This document shows positions 42,674 to 51,158 of a DNA stretch of 64,000 nucleotides, piece after piece. The notes beneath the pieces are model-generated. The model did no database searches. It was given only the letters and a program-made list of their open reading frames with translations, and had not been told where the DNA came from. Both the position numbers and the translations under genes were made by a program. Source of the stretch: Neisseria sp. DTU_2020_1000833_1_SI_GRL_NUU_006 (GTDB taxonomy: Bacteria; Pseudomonadota; Gammaproteobacteria; Burkholderiales; Neisseriaceae). The stretch is taken from positions 744,001 through 808,000 of the forward strand of contig CP135593.1 of assembly GCA_032388755.1 (NCBI GenBank), written 5' to 3'. The stretch's first letter is position 1, and the number at the start of each line of letters is the position of its first letter.

Positions 42674-43993
42674 TTAAGAGCTGATTTCCTCCAGCGTCCT
42701 GCCTTTCGTTTCTTCGCCTAAAGCCAAAATTACCAATACAATCAGCATCATCACGCCGGCGAACATCATGAATATATTGCCGAATCCGCCGCTGCCGCCG
42801 ACCATTTGGGCGACCACCATAGGCGCGAGGATGCCGCCGATGCGTCCGATTGCGCCCGCCCAGCCGGAGGCGAAGGCGCGGAAGCGGAGGGGGTAGAGTT
42901 CGGGCGTGTAGGTGTATAAAACGCCCCATGCGCCGAGGTTGAAGAACGACATCAGGCTGCCCCACGCCATGACTTCGGCGGCGCTGCTGCTTTGTCCGAA
43001 AAACCACGCGCAGACGGCGCAGGCGGCGAGAAAGCCCGCCAAAGTCGCTTTGCGCCCGATTTTTTCCACCAATGCCGCTGCCGCGATGTAGCCGGGCAGT
43101 TGCGCGACAATCATCACCAGCACATATTCAAAGGTTTTGACCACCGTATTGCCTTGTTCGACCAAGAGTTTCGGCAGCCAAGTAAAAATGCCGTAATAGG
43201 AAAAGACGATGCCGAACCAGACCAGCCACAGCATCAGCGTGCGCCGTGCGAAAGGCTGTTGCCACAGTTGCATGAAACGGATGCGCTGTTTTTGCTGTTG
43301 CGGCGGTGCGATGGCTGTTGCGGCGGGCGTAATTCCCGCTTCCTCTTCCAAGCGGCTGACCAGTCGGTGCGCCTTGTCCGTTTTGCCTTGCGAGAGCAGG
43401 TATGGGACGGATTCGGGGATGAATTTCAACACCAGCGGGATATACAAAATAGGCAGCGCGCCGATTAAAAACGCGCTATGCCAGCCGAATTTTGGGATAA
43501 AGAAATAGGAAGCGAGTGCGGCGGCAAGCCAGCCCAAGCCCCAAAAACTTTCCAGCAACACGATGAACCGACCGCGTACTTTCGGCGGGGCGTATTCGCT
43601 GACCAATGACACCGCGACAGGGAGCTGTCCGCCCAGTCCTACTCCAACAAAGAAGCGGCAGGTAAGTAGTGTTGCAATGTCAGGTGCAAAGGCGCATAGG
43701 CCTGTCGCCGTGCTGTACACTGCCATGGTCGCGGCAAATACGGTTTTCCTGCCGAAGCGGTCTGCCAGCCAGCCGCTCGCTACCGCCCCCAGTGCCATGC
43801 CGATAAAGGCGATGCTGACTATCCAGCCCAGTTGCGCCGGCTGCAAACCCCATTCTTTGCCCAATGCGGGCAATATAAACGACACGATGCCGGTATCCAT
43901 TGCGTCAAACAGCCAGCCGATGCCGACCAATACCAGTAATTTGTAGTGGAACCTGCCCGGCGGCAATGCTTGCAGGCGGGAAAGAATGTCCAT
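42674..43993 (-). CDS. MFS transporter, sugar/organic-acid porter type
   Basis: 439 residues with 12 predicted helices and a central cytosolic loop. Motif A is GWLADRFGRKTVFAATM, and FVGVGLGGQLPVAVSLVSEYAPPKVRGR follows helix 4. Helix 1 contains GIGWLFDAMDTGIVSFIL, a pattern of the metabolite:H+ symporter group (NiaP/AAHS-like). The second half has KIGRKATLAGF and ETKGRTLEEISS at the end, a sugar-porter-style C-terminus. It imports or exports a small carboxylate or sugar. Substrate not predictable. No catabolic genes adjoin. Confidence 0.82.
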   Translation of the reverse strand: MDILSRLQALPPGRFHYKLLVLVGIGWLFDAMDTGIVSFILPALGKEWGLQPAQLGWIVSIAFIGMALGAVASGWLADRFGRKTVFAATMAVYSTATGLCAFAPDIATLLTCRFFVGVGLGGQLPVAVSLVSEYAPPKVRGRFIVLLESFWGLGWLAAALASYFFIPKFGWHSAFLIGALPILYIPLVLKFIPESVPYLLSQGKTDKAHRLVSRLEEEAGITPAATAIAPPQQQKQRIRFMQLWQQPFARRTLMLWLVWFGIVFSYYGIFTWLPKLLVEQGNTVVKTFEYVLVMIVAQLPGYIAAAALVEKIGRKATLAGFLAACAVCAWFFGQSSSAAEVMAWGSLMSFFNLGAWGVLYTYTPELYPLRFRAFASGWAGAIGRIGGILAPMVVAQMVGGSGGFGNIFMMFAGVMMLIVLVILALGEETKGRTLEEISS

Positions 43994-44070
43994 CTTGATT
44001 CTCCTTTGGGGTTTTGAGGAAGTATATATAGCAGATTCGCTTGATTTTTAATACGGTACCTGCCAGCTGC

Positions 44071-44176
44071 CGTCATTCCCGCGCAGGCGGAAAACCGTCG
44101 GAAACTTTGAACAACAGATATTTGCAAAACGGTTGCCTAAATTCAAAAGTGGATTCCCGCCTGGGCGGGAATGACG
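44071..44176. repeat. dRS3-bounded Neisseria intergenic repeat (copy 1)
   Basis: CGTCATTCCCGCGCAGGCGG at the left and GCGGGAATGACG at the right form inverted ends around ~80 bases, like the dRS3-flanked units of Neisseria. A related copy is at 61048-61153. Confidence 0.7.
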
Positions 44177-44276
44177 ACATAGATGCTTTTGATTTGGACT
44201 TACAGTAGAGTTTTTGCGAAATTGGGTATTACCGGAAAGTAGGCCCGGTGCTTGAGCGTGTACTGAAAATGGTTTG

Positions 44277-44330
44277 GGGTCGTCTGAAAACGATTGGGCA
44301 AAATCCAATATGTCCGTTTTCAGACGACCT
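44277..44330. terminator. DUS hairpin after the ProV/OpuCA-like gene
   Basis: GGGTCGTCTGAA (44277-44288) and TTCAGACGACCT (44319-44330), with CGTTTTC-type arm extension. It ends minus-strand transcription. Confidence 0.65.
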
Positions 44331-44333
44331 TTT

Positions 44334-45182
44334 CTAATTTTCTTCTTTTGCCCAATGCTCTCTTACCCGCGCTTTGCCGTCCACGTCCAGACGGCGGTAA
44401 AGATTGATGACTTCATCGGCGGAGACGGTGTTTTCCGGCTGCGCCGCGCCGAACAGGGAGCGCACATAGTCATCCGCCGGATGGTTTTGAATATCCTGCG
44501 GCGTATCGACCTGCACCAGCCTGCCTTGGTGCATCACGCCGATGCGGCAGGCGAGTTTGGCGGCTTCGCTCATGTCGTGGGTAACGAAAACGATGGTGGT
44601 GCCGAGTTTTTTGTGAATCAACGACACGGTTTCCTGAAGGGAAGCGCGGGCGAGCGGGTCGAGGGCGGAAAAGGGTTCGTCCATCAGCAGGATGTCGGGT
44701 TTGGCAGCGATGGCACGCAGGATGCCGATGCGCTGCTGTTCGCCGCCGGAGAGTTCGTGCGGATAGCGGTTTAGGTAGGTTTCGGGCGGCATACCGACCA
44801 GCTCGAGCAGTTCGTTCACGCGCGATGTGCGCTTCGGTTTGTCCCAGCCCAAAATGTCGGGCATCAGCTCGATGTTCTGCCGCACGGTCATGGTAGGGAA
44901 CAGGGCGATTTGTTGCAGCACATAGCCGATGCGGTGGCGCAGCCCGCGGATGTCGTAATCTTTGATACGCCTGCCGTTGAAATAAACATCGCCGTCGGTC
45001 GGCTCGGTCAGCGCGTTAATCATTCGCAGCGTGGTGGATTTACCGCTGCCCGAACCGCCCACCAACACGAAAAACTCGCCTTGGTAAATGGTGAGGTTAA
45101 GTTCGTTCACGGCGGTGTGGTTGTCGTAGCGTTTGCTGACGTTTTTGAATTCGATTAAGGGAGTATGTTCAGGCTGCATCAT
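44334..45182 (-). CDS. ABC transporter ATPase, osmoprotectant (OpuCA/ProV-like)
   Basis: About 283 residues from MMQPEHTP (45182), preceded by AAAGGATATTT. A longer reading to 45206 lacks a site. Walker A is VLVGGSGSGKSTTLRMINAL, signature HELSGGEQQRIGILRA, Walker B DILLMDEPFSALDPLAR and the H-loop VTHDMSEAA. DIRGLRHRIGYVLQQIALFPTMTV is typical of glycine betaine/choline-type ATPases. No C-terminal CBS domains are present. It overlaps the preceding oxidoreductase gene. No permease or binding protein is in the window, so its partners must be elsewhere. Confidence 0.82.
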   Translation of the reverse strand: MMQPEHTPLIEFKNVSKRYDNHTAVNELNLTIYQGEFFVLVGGSGSGKSTTLRMINALTEPTDGDVYFNGRRIKDYDIRGLRHRIGYVLQQIALFPTMTVRQNIELMPDILGWDKPKRTSRVNELLELVGMPPETYLNRYPHELSGGEQQRIGILRAIAAKPDILLMDEPFSALDPLARASLQETVSLIHKKLGTTIVFVTHDMSEAAKLACRIGVMHQGRLVQVDTPQDIQNHPADDYVRSLFGAAQPENTVSADEVINLYRRLDVDGKARVREHWAKEEN

Positions 45183-46032
45183 AAATATCCTTTGCAACTT
45201 CGACAAAACGGCGCGGCTCGCGTTCTAGCAATTTCGGCAGGTCGTCTGAAACGGCGGCAAGTTCGCCTTTAGCAATGGCGGTGTAGGTGGAAACCCACGC
45301 TTCAATCTGCCAGTCGGGCGTGTCAGGGTACGCAGCTTTGCGGCTGGCGAAGGCTTCTTCCACGGTTTCGTTGTGGTAGCGGTGCGGTTTACCGGTGATT
45401 TTGGTTAGGACGGCGGCTATTTCAGCGAAGTTTAATGATTGGGAACCTGTCAGCGTGTAGGTTTGATTATCGTGGCGGTGGTTGCCGCATGCGATGTCGG
45501 CGATGACGTTTGCCGCCGCTTGGGCAACATCGCGCTGCGAAACGCAGGCAACGCGCCCGTCGTCGGCAGGGCCTGCGATGATGCCGCCTGCGTTGGCAAT
45601 CGTTGCCATCATCTCGCTGTAAAAATTGTCGCGCAGAAAGGTGTAACGCATATTTGTTTGTCGGATCGCATTTTCGGTAACCGCATGGGTGCGCGCCAGC
45701 GTGAAGGTGCTGTCCAACGCCGCCTGTGCAAAAGAGAGATAGACAATGTGTTTCACGCCCGCTTCCGAAGCAGCCTGCACCAAAGTCAAATGCTCCTGCT
45801 CGCGCGTCGGGCTCTCGGCGGCGGACACCATAAACAGCACCTCCACCCCGTTTAACGCCTGCTTGGCAAGCTCCAAATCGTCATAGGCAAACCGCCGCGC
45901 TTCGCAGTTCGGCAGGGCGGGCGCTTTGGTGGGGTTGCGCAGCGGCAGAATCAGCGGCAGGCCGCGTGTGTTCAGATGACGGGCGACCATGCCTCCGATG
46001 TTGCCGCTGGCGCCGGTGATGGCGATGTTCAT
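45169..46032 (-). CDS. NmrA-like NAD(P)-binding protein
   Basis: 287 residues. The extended Rossmann motif is NIAITGASGNIGGMVARHL at the N-terminus, with VEVLFMVSAAE, GVKHIVYLSFAQA and TFLRDNFYSEM following, as in NmrA/azoreductase-type atypical SDRs. The usual Tyr-x-x-x-Lys catalytic pair is absent, so it may be a redox sensor or a quinone/azo reductase rather than a classic dehydrogenase. It overlaps the downstream ABC ATPase by 14 bases, so they are co-expressed. A functional link between them is not evident. Confidence 0.78.
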   Translation of the reverse strand: MNIAITGASGNIGGMVARHLNTRGLPLILPLRNPTKAPALPNCEARRFAYDDLELAKQALNGVEVLFMVSAAESPTREQEHLTLVQAASEAGVKHIVYLSFAQAALDSTFTLARTHAVTENAIRQTNMRYTFLRDNFYSEMMATIANAGGIIAGPADDGRVACVSQRDVAQAAANVIADIACGNHRHDNQTYTLTGSQSLNFAEIAAVLTKITGKPHRYHNETVEEAFASRKAAYPDTPDWQIEAWVSTYTAIAKGELAAVSDDLPKLLEREPRRFVEVAKDIYDAA

Positions 46033-46107
46033 GGGGAACTCCTTGGGAAGTGGAGGAAAATAATAGGGGAAGGATAGCTGAAAAAGTGGCTTTAGGGTAG
46101 ACGGATT

Positions 46108-46174
46108 TTCAGACGACCTTTTAGAAGTAGTAAAGGTCGTCTGAAAACCGATATGAAGATTTTTCAGACGACCT
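46108..46174. terminator. DUS cluster (three copies)
   Basis: TTCAGACGACCT (46108-46119), AGGTCGTCTGAA (46134-46145) and TTCAGACGACCT (46163-46174). The last two can form a hairpin that ends the lipoprotein hydrolase transcript on the minus strand. Confidence 0.65.
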
Positions 46175-46188
46175 TAGAATCACAGAAC

Positions 46189-47169
46189 TCATTTCTCCCG
46201 TTTCTGCTGCATCAGCCAATCACGGGCTGGTTCGAGCAGGTAGGCGTAATCAAACGAATACATATGCTCCGCGCCTTTGTGGGTGCTGTTTTCTGGAATC
46301 ACCGTATTCGGCGTGAAGCGGATGAAGTTGATGCGTCTGCCTTGGGCAAGCATTTGTTGGACTTTTGCGTTTTGTTCGGACTGCGGCAGTTTGGCGGAAA
46401 ACTCGGTTTCGGCGTAGGCGACTTTGTTTTGTTGCAGCATTTCGCCGACTTGCGCCATGCCTGCCGATGCCTTCGGGTCGGCGGCGGAAACGGTGTAGAT
46501 GAATTTTGCCCGCGTCAGCGGTTTTAATACGTTGATGTCCCATTGGCTGCCGACGAACATGGAAGCGGCGAAGAAATCCGGCTCAATGCTGTTGAGATAA
46601 AAGGAAATCATGCCGCCCATGGATTGGCCGGTGGTGTAAACGCGGTCGGGGTCGATCAGTTTTTGGGTCATCAGGCTTTTGACGAGGCGCAGGGTCATGC
46701 CGACTTCGTCTGAGGTTTGCCATTGGTCGTTAACCGCCGTTTCGGTGTAGGACGGCACGAGGACGAAGGCGGGGTGTTTCGCCTGCGCTTCGTCGGTTGC
46801 CCAAATAATGCCGCCGTAGCCCTGCATCAGCGGGGCTTTCACGCCTTTGCCTGCGGTACTGGCGTCGGCAATGAACATCACCAGCGGGTATTGGCGGCCG
46901 GGTTCGAGATTTTTCGGCGTGTACAGGTTGTACTGCATTTCCTTGCCCGTTTGCGGGTCTTTGAAGGTCAGCACTTCAAAACGCGGGGCGATTTGCTCGC
47001 GCAGGGCGAGCAGGCGGCTGTCGTAGGATTTGTCCGCGCCGCCGTATTGCTTGTCCCAAGCGGGATTTTGCGTGCTTTGGGCGGCGGGGCTGTTTTCAGC
47101 GGTGTTTTGCGTGGCGGTGCAGGCTGCCAGCAGCAGGCCGGCGGCGATGACGGTGGCGGTTTTTTTCAT
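46189..47169 (-). CDS. Alpha/beta hydrolase lipoprotein (PHB depolymerase/esterase-like)
   Basis: 326 residues. The lipoprotein signal is KKTATVIAAGLLLAAC with Cys at residue 17. A hydrolase domain follows: LYTPKNLEPGRQYPLVMFIADAS, then the nucleophile elbow RVYTTGQSMGGMISFYLN (Ser), and GAEHMYSFDYAY containing the probable catalytic His. This arrangement matches predicted peptidase / LpqC-type poly-hydroxybutyrate depolymerase-like esterases. It would be anchored at the outer membrane or periplasmic face. Substrate unknown. Followed by a SEL1-repeat lipoprotein gene upstream on the same strand, likely one transcript. Confidence 0.8.
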   Translation of the reverse strand: MKKTATVIAAGLLLAACTATQNTAENSPAAQSTQNPAWDKQYGGADKSYDSRLLALREQIAPRFEVLTFKDPQTGKEMQYNLYTPKNLEPGRQYPLVMFIADASTAGKGVKAPLMQGYGGIIWATDEAQAKHPAFVLVPSYTETAVNDQWQTSDEVGMTLRLVKSLMTQKLIDPDRVYTTGQSMGGMISFYLNSIEPDFFAASMFVGSQWDINVLKPLTRAKFIYTVSAADPKASAGMAQVGEMLQQNKVAYAETEFSAKLPQSEQNAKVQQMLAQGRRINFIRFTPNTVIPENSTHKGAEHMYSFDYAYLLEPARDWLMQQKREK

Positions 47170-47201
47170 GAGATTACTCCTTAAAAGGTTGAGGGAAACA
47201 G

Positions 47202-47648
47202 TTAATTTGCTTTCACGCCCAAGCGGTTCAGCGCGTCAATGGCAGGCTGGGAAACATGGTCGCCGCGTGCGGCGGATTTCTGATACCAGCGCACGGCTTG
47301 GGTCATGTCTTTTGCCGTACCGATGCCGTTTTCGTAGCAATAGCCCAGCCAGTATTGCCCCGTGATGTCGCCCGCTTCGGCAGCCTGCGTGAAGTAGACA
47401 AAAGCGGTTTGTGCATTTTTGGCGACGCCTTCGCCGTTCAGATACATCAGGCCCAGATAACGCGGCGCTTTCATATGCCCCGCCTGCTGCGCCTGCTCAA
47501 AGTAGGGCTTGGCGTGTTGGTAATTCTGTTTTTGATACAGGGCGATGCCTTTGTCCAGCAGGGCTTTCGCCTGCTCGTTATGCTGCGGGACGGCAGAACA
47601 GGCGGCGAGAAGAGCGGAGATGGCAAGCGCGGATAGTTTGGATTTCAT
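47202..47648 (-). CDS. SEL1-repeat lipoprotein
   Basis: 148 residues. The signal peptide has lipobox ISALLAAC (Cys about residue 16). Three SEL1-like TPR repeats follow: AKPYFEQAQQAGHMKAPRYLG, FVYFTQAAEAGDITGQYWLG and VRWYQKSAARGDHVSQPAID. These alpha-helical repeats mediate protein contacts in the periplasm. It lies 32 bases before the lipoprotein hydrolase gene on the same strand, so the two lipoproteins may act together. Confidence 0.85.
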   Translation of the reverse strand: MKSKLSALAISALLAACSAVPQHNEQAKALLDKGIALYQKQNYQHAKPYFEQAQQAGHMKAPRYLGLMYLNGEGVAKNAQTAFVYFTQAAEAGDITGQYWLGYCYENGIGTAKDMTQAVRWYQKSAARGDHVSQPAIDALNRLGVKAN

Positions 47649-47789
47649 GGGTGTTTCTTTAAAAGTGGGGAAAGGGGGATTGTAGGAATATCATGCGTTT
47701 ACGGCAAGCGGCGGGGTGCAGGCTGCCATCGGTCCGAATCTGCGATTCGGCAAACCGATGTGCGTGCCTGTGGTGCTGCTTTTCGGGCT

Positions 47790-47830
47790 TTCAGACGGCC
47801 TTAAAAGCAGCCTGCACTTTCAGGTAGCCT
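47790..47830. repeat. Three uptake-sequence dialects side by side
   Basis: On the plus strand TTCAGACGGCCT (47790-47801, complement of AGGCCGTCTGAA), AAGCAGCCTGCA (47805-47816) and TTCAGGTAGCCT (47819-47830, complement of AGGCTACCTGAA). They match the AG-DUS, Kingella-type and Eikenella-type dialects respectively. The third overlaps the LysR stop codon. Confidence 0.7.
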
Positions 47831-48737
47831 CTTTGCCATACATTTCCCGCAACACCTCCGTCAGCCAGTCGAACACCTTTAACACGCGCACGGAAGTTAC
47901 TGTGCGTTGCGGGCGGTAGATATAGAGTTGCCACGGGCGGCGTGGGATTTCGGGGAAGAGTTCCACCAGTTCGCCGTTTTGCAGGTGGGTTCGGCACAGA
48001 TGTTCCGGGATATAGGCGGCAACGCTGCCTGTCAGTGCGGCGGCGAGTTCGTTGGCAGGGTCGTCTGTGATGAAACGGATGTTTTTTGGGAAAACGTGCA
48101 TTTCTGCGTTGAGCGGCCAGCCCCACGGGCGGTTGGTGTTGGCGTTAATGAGCGACGATGCGGGAAAACGGTCGGTTAATTCGTCTAGGCTTTGCGGCGT
48201 GCCGTGGCGGGCGAGATAGGCGGGGGAGGCGACGATTTTGTCGGTGGTGTCGCAGATTTTGCGGACAATCATCAAATCTTCTGCCTGTGTCCCGATGCGG
48301 ATGCCGATGTCGAGTTGGTTTTCCACCGCGTTAAGTTTGGCGTCGTTGCTGCGCCAATCGATATAAAGTTCGGGATAGTCGGCGCATTTTTCCAGCAGGC
48401 GGGCGAGTATGCGGCCGTTATCGTTCCACTGCGGTACGGTAATGCGGACGATGCCGCGTATCTCGTCTTTTTCTTTGGCGGCAGAAAACAGGTTTTCGCT
48501 GTCGGCAAGGAGCTGCTGGGCGCGCGGCAGGAAGGCTGCGCCAAACTCGGTCAGGTGGATATTGCGTGTGTTGCGGGTAAAAAGCTGTTCGCCGAGGTGT
48601 TGTTCCAATTCGGCAATCACGCGCGTTACCACCTGCGGCGAAACGGACAGGCGCAGCGCGGTTTCGCGGAATTGCAGGGTCTCGGCGGCGGAGCAGAAGT
48701 ATTTTAGGGCGTTGAGTTTGTCCATTTTGATTTTCAA
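47820..48737 (-). CDS. LysR-family transcriptional regulator
   Basis: 305 residues. The N-terminal winged HTH is ALKYFCSAAETLQFRETALRLSVSPQVVTRVIAELEQHLGEQLF, with the usual TRNTRNIHLTEFG end. An effector-binding periplasmic-type fold follows (GIVRITVPQWNDNGRILARLLEKC, DIGIRIGTQAEDLMIVRKIC). It is divergent from the secreted hydrolase gene at 48892, the classic LysR layout, and probably controls it. Possible effector unknown. A second start at 48722 (MDKLNALKYF) is also plausible. Confidence 0.9.
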   Translation of the reverse strand: MKIKMDKLNALKYFCSAAETLQFRETALRLSVSPQVVTRVIAELEQHLGEQLFTRNTRNIHLTEFGAAFLPRAQQLLADSENLFSAAKEKDEIRGIVRITVPQWNDNGRILARLLEKCADYPELYIDWRSNDAKLNAVENQLDIGIRIGTQAEDLMIVRKICDTTDKIVASPAYLARHGTPQSLDELTDRFPASSLINANTNRPWGWPLNAEMHVFPKNIRFITDDPANELAAALTGSVAAYIPEHLCRTHLQNGELVELFPEIPRRPWQLYIYRPQRTVTSVRVLKVFDWLTEVLREMYGKEAT

Positions 48738-48748
48738 GGGATTGGTTC

Positions 48749-48778
48749 AGGTCGTCTGAAAACCTTTTCAGGCAGCCT
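48749..48778. repeat. Mixed-dialect DUS pair
   Basis: AGGTCGTCTGAA (48749-48760) faces TTCAGGCAGCCT (48767-48778), the complement of AGGCTGCCTGAA, the Simonsiella-type dialect. They lie in the LysR-hydrolase divergent region. Confidence 0.65.
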
Positions 48779-48785
48779 GCACCTT

Positions 48786-48856
48786 AATTGTTCCATATTC
48801 TAGAATTAACAATTCAGATTTTATTCATTGTTTGCCAAACAGTCCATCCCTATAAT
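48786..48856 (+). promoter_or_regulatory. Hydrolase promoter with candidate LysR operator
   Basis: TATAAT (48851-48856) has TTGTTT (48829-48834) 16 bases upstream. An outer dyad AATTGTT (48786-48792) / AACAATT (48808-48814) and the palindrome ATTCTAGAAT (48797-48806) lie just before the -35, where LysR proteins normally bind. Confidence 0.5.
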
Positions 48857-48891
48857 GCACTCATTCAATAAACAAATCACAGAGCAACCCC

Positions 48892-50034
48892 ATGAAAAAC
48901 CAAGTTAAAAAATCATTCTTGAAAACTGCTGCCGCAGCCGCCGTTGCATTGACTTTGTCCGCCCCTGCGCTGGCAGACGTGTCCATTACCCCGATGAAAG
49001 GAGTTCAAACCAAGCTTACCCAAGAATGGGACAAAATTTTCCCCCAGTCCAATAAAGTGGAACACCACAAAGTAACATTCAAAAACCGCTACGGCATCAC
49101 ATTGGTTGGTGATTTGTATGTGCCGAAAAATATCCGTTCAGGCCAGAAACTGCCCGCAATTGCGGTGGCCGGCGCGTTCGGTGCGGTGAAGGAGCAATCC
49201 AGCGGTCTATATGCCCAAGCGATGGCAGAACGCGGTTTTGTAACCTTGGCATTTGACGGTTCGTTCACCGGCGAATCGGGCGGCGAGCCGCGCAATATCG
49301 CATCGCCCGAAATCAATACCGAAGACTTTTCCGCCGCCGTTGATTTCCTCGGCCTGCAAAACTTCGTGAACCGCGAACAAATAGGCATCTTGGGCATTTG
49401 CGGTTGGGGCGGTATGGCGTTGAACGCCGCTGTGGGCGATACCCGCATCAAAGCCGTCGCCACCAGCACCATGTACGACATGACCCGCGTGATGGCCAAC
49501 GGCTACGAAATCAACATGAAGCAGAACGCCCAAGGCGGCTACGACCGCGCCCCCGCGCAAACTGCCGAAGCGCGTTACCAAGCCAAACAGGGCATGAACC
49601 CCCAACGCTGGGCAGACGCGGAAAGCGGCACGCCGTCGCACGGCAGCCCCGACAACCACCTGCCTTCGCAAGACAAATTGACCGCCGACACCCCGCAGTT
49701 TGTACGCGAATATTCGGGCTTCTACAAAACCCAACGCGGCTACCACCCACGCTCCGTCAATTCCAACGGCGCATGGTCGCAAACCACCCCGCTGGCGTTC
49801 ATCAACATGCCGATTCTGCAACGCGCAGGCGAGTTGAAAGCCCCCGCCTTAATCGTTCACGGCGAAAAAGCACACTCGCGCTATTTCAGCGAAGACGCAT
49901 TCAAATCTCTGGGCAGCCAAAACAAAGAGCTGTACATCGTGCCGGGTGCGAACCACACGGATTTGTATGACAACACCACTGGCAAGATTCCGTTTGATAA
50001 GTTTGAGCAGTTCTTTAAAGCGAATCTGCATTAA
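48892..50034 (+). CDS. Secreted alpha/beta hydrolase, dienelactone-hydrolase-like
   Basis: 380 residues. A Sec signal peptide (KTAAAAAVALTLSAPALA, cleavage near residue 29) precedes the hydrolase fold: LVGDLYVPKNIRSGQKLPAIAVAGAFG, then the nucleophile elbow QIGILGICGWGGMALNAAV. Cys sits at the nucleophile position, as in dienelactone hydrolases rather than Ser esterases. Near the end PALIVHGEKAHSRYFSE and IVPGANHTDLYDNT provide the acid and His. It acts in the periplasm. It is probably induced via the divergent LysR. Substrate unknown. Confidence 0.85.
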   Translation: MKNQVKKSFLKTAAAAAVALTLSAPALADVSITPMKGVQTKLTQEWDKIFPQSNKVEHHKVTFKNRYGITLVGDLYVPKNIRSGQKLPAIAVAGAFGAVKEQSSGLYAQAMAERGFVTLAFDGSFTGESGGEPRNIASPEINTEDFSAAVDFLGLQNFVNREQIGILGICGWGGMALNAAVGDTRIKAVATSTMYDMTRVMANGYEINMKQNAQGGYDRAPAQTAEARYQAKQGMNPQRWADAESGTPSHGSPDNHLPSQDKLTADTPQFVREYSGFYKTQRGYHPRSVNSNGAWSQTTPLAFINMPILQRAGELKAPALIVHGEKAHSRYFSEDAFKSLGSQNKELYIVPGANHTDLYDNTTGKIPFDKFEQFFKANLH

Positions 50035-50083
50035 GGTCGTCTGAAGAGGGCTACCTGAAAATGTAGGGAATCCTGTAAATTGA

Positions 50084-50115
50084 CAGCCTGCACTTTTTTG
50101 TAACGAGTGCAGGCT
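50084..50115 (+). terminator. Terminator after the secreted hydrolase
   Basis: AGCCTGCAC (50084-50092) and GTGCAGGCT (50107-50115) form the stem, followed by GCTTTTTA. The arms read like a foreign-dialect uptake core (GCAGGCTG). A canonical DUS and an AGGCTACCTGAA-like word (50048-50059) precede it. Confidence 0.7.
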
Positions 50116-50186
50116 GCTTTTTATTTTTCAGACGACCTTTTCAGATTTCGAGGTCGTCTGAAAAAAAAACAGGCGTAGCAACTATT

Positions 50187-50936
50187 TCAAATAGGTTTGC
50201 GGAAAGTAATGCAGTAAAAGCGGTTGTTCCACAGCAGCCGCGTTTTCTTTTCCTGTACGGTTTCGAGAATGCAGTTTTCGATTTGTGTCAGGTCGAAATC
50301 GGTGTCTTGGAAATAGTTCCGCGTGAATAGGCTTTTTTTGTATTGTTGTTGGATGAAGTCGGTGGTTTCGTCTGCGATCATGATTTTGGTGCCGGGTTTG
50401 GCGATGCGCAGCATTTCGTTGATGGCTTTTTGTTTGTCGCTGAAAAAATTGATGCCGCCCACATGGAATACGACGTCGAACATATTGTCGGCAAAGGGTA
50501 AATCTTCGGCGTTGCAGTGTACCAAGTCCAAGTCCGCTGCTTTTTTCCGCCATACGTTGCGGCAGCGTGCCAACATGCCGAGCGACAGGTCGGCGCCGGT
50601 CAAATCCAGCGCGGAGAGGTTGATGTCGGCGGGCAGGTGGTTTAAATCGGTACCAGTGCCGATGGAGACATAGAGTGCGGTGCAGTCCTGCCGCCATTCC
50701 AGTTCGCCCATCAGGCTGCACCGCATTTCGTTGATGCTGTTGCCGTATCTGAAGCGGGCTATCCAGCGTTCGCCGAAATCGTACCAACGGGCGAGGCGGT
50801 TGTACATTTTCATGTATTTGGCGTTGTCGCCTGTTACGTTGTCGGAATCGAGGCACAACAAGATGCCATCTTGTTCGGGCGGAAGCGGGTTTTGCAGGGC
50901 GGGTTTGAGTTTTGGGATGAGTTTGGCGGAAGGCAT
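50187..50936 (-). CDS. Class I SAM-dependent methyltransferase (UbiE-like)
   Basis: 249 residues. The SAM-binding motif I region is TALYVSIGTGTDLNHLP, with DLTGADLSLGML (motif II region), HCNAEDLPFADNMFDVVFHVGGI (the post-I aspartate and motif IV) and INEMLRIAKPGTKIMIADE (motif V). The MYNRLARWYDFGERW segment before motif I is typical of UbiE/COQ5-type enzymes. The target molecule (lipid, quinone or small metabolite) cannot be told. Monocistronic, with a DUS hairpin downstream (50134-50162). Confidence 0.82.
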   Translation of the reverse strand: MPSAKLIPKLKPALQNPLPPEQDGILLCLDSDNVTGDNAKYMKMYNRLARWYDFGERWIARFRYGNSINEMRCSLMGELEWRQDCTALYVSIGTGTDLNHLPADINLSALDLTGADLSLGMLARCRNVWRKKAADLDLVHCNAEDLPFADNMFDVVFHVGGINFFSDKQKAINEMLRIAKPGTKIMIADETTDFIQQQYKKSLFTRNYFQDTDFDLTQIENCILETVQEKKTRLLWNNRFYCITFRKPI

Positions 50937-51100
50937 GGTGCTTCTCCTGTGGATGGTTGAACGATGCGTATTTCGAGTCGGGATTCGGCAAAACCGTTAA
51001 AGCATTGGATTCATCTATCCAACTTATCCGGCGGGGTCGTCTGAAAGCTTGATTAGATGGGGAGCAGGCGATTTTAGAGTGGCTGCGCTGTCTGAAATAA

Positions 51101-51131
51101 AGGCCGTCTGAAATCGTGTTTCAAACGGCCT
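51101..51131. terminator. AG-DUS hairpin
   Basis: AGGCCGTCTGAA (51101-51112) and TTCAAACGGCCT (51120-51131), the other Neisseria dialect with one mismatch in the second arm. It lies beyond the 3' end of the CsbD-like gene. Confidence 0.6.
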
Positions 51132-51158
51132 TTTGACATAGCTTAAGACAAGGATGGA

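Larger units (their letters stand above)
44000..44333. other. Intergenic region with dRS3-type element
   Basis: No gene was seen in this 330-base stretch. It holds a repeat bounded by ATTCCC/GGGAAT arms (44071-44176) and a DUS hairpin (44277-44330). Confidence 0.6.
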
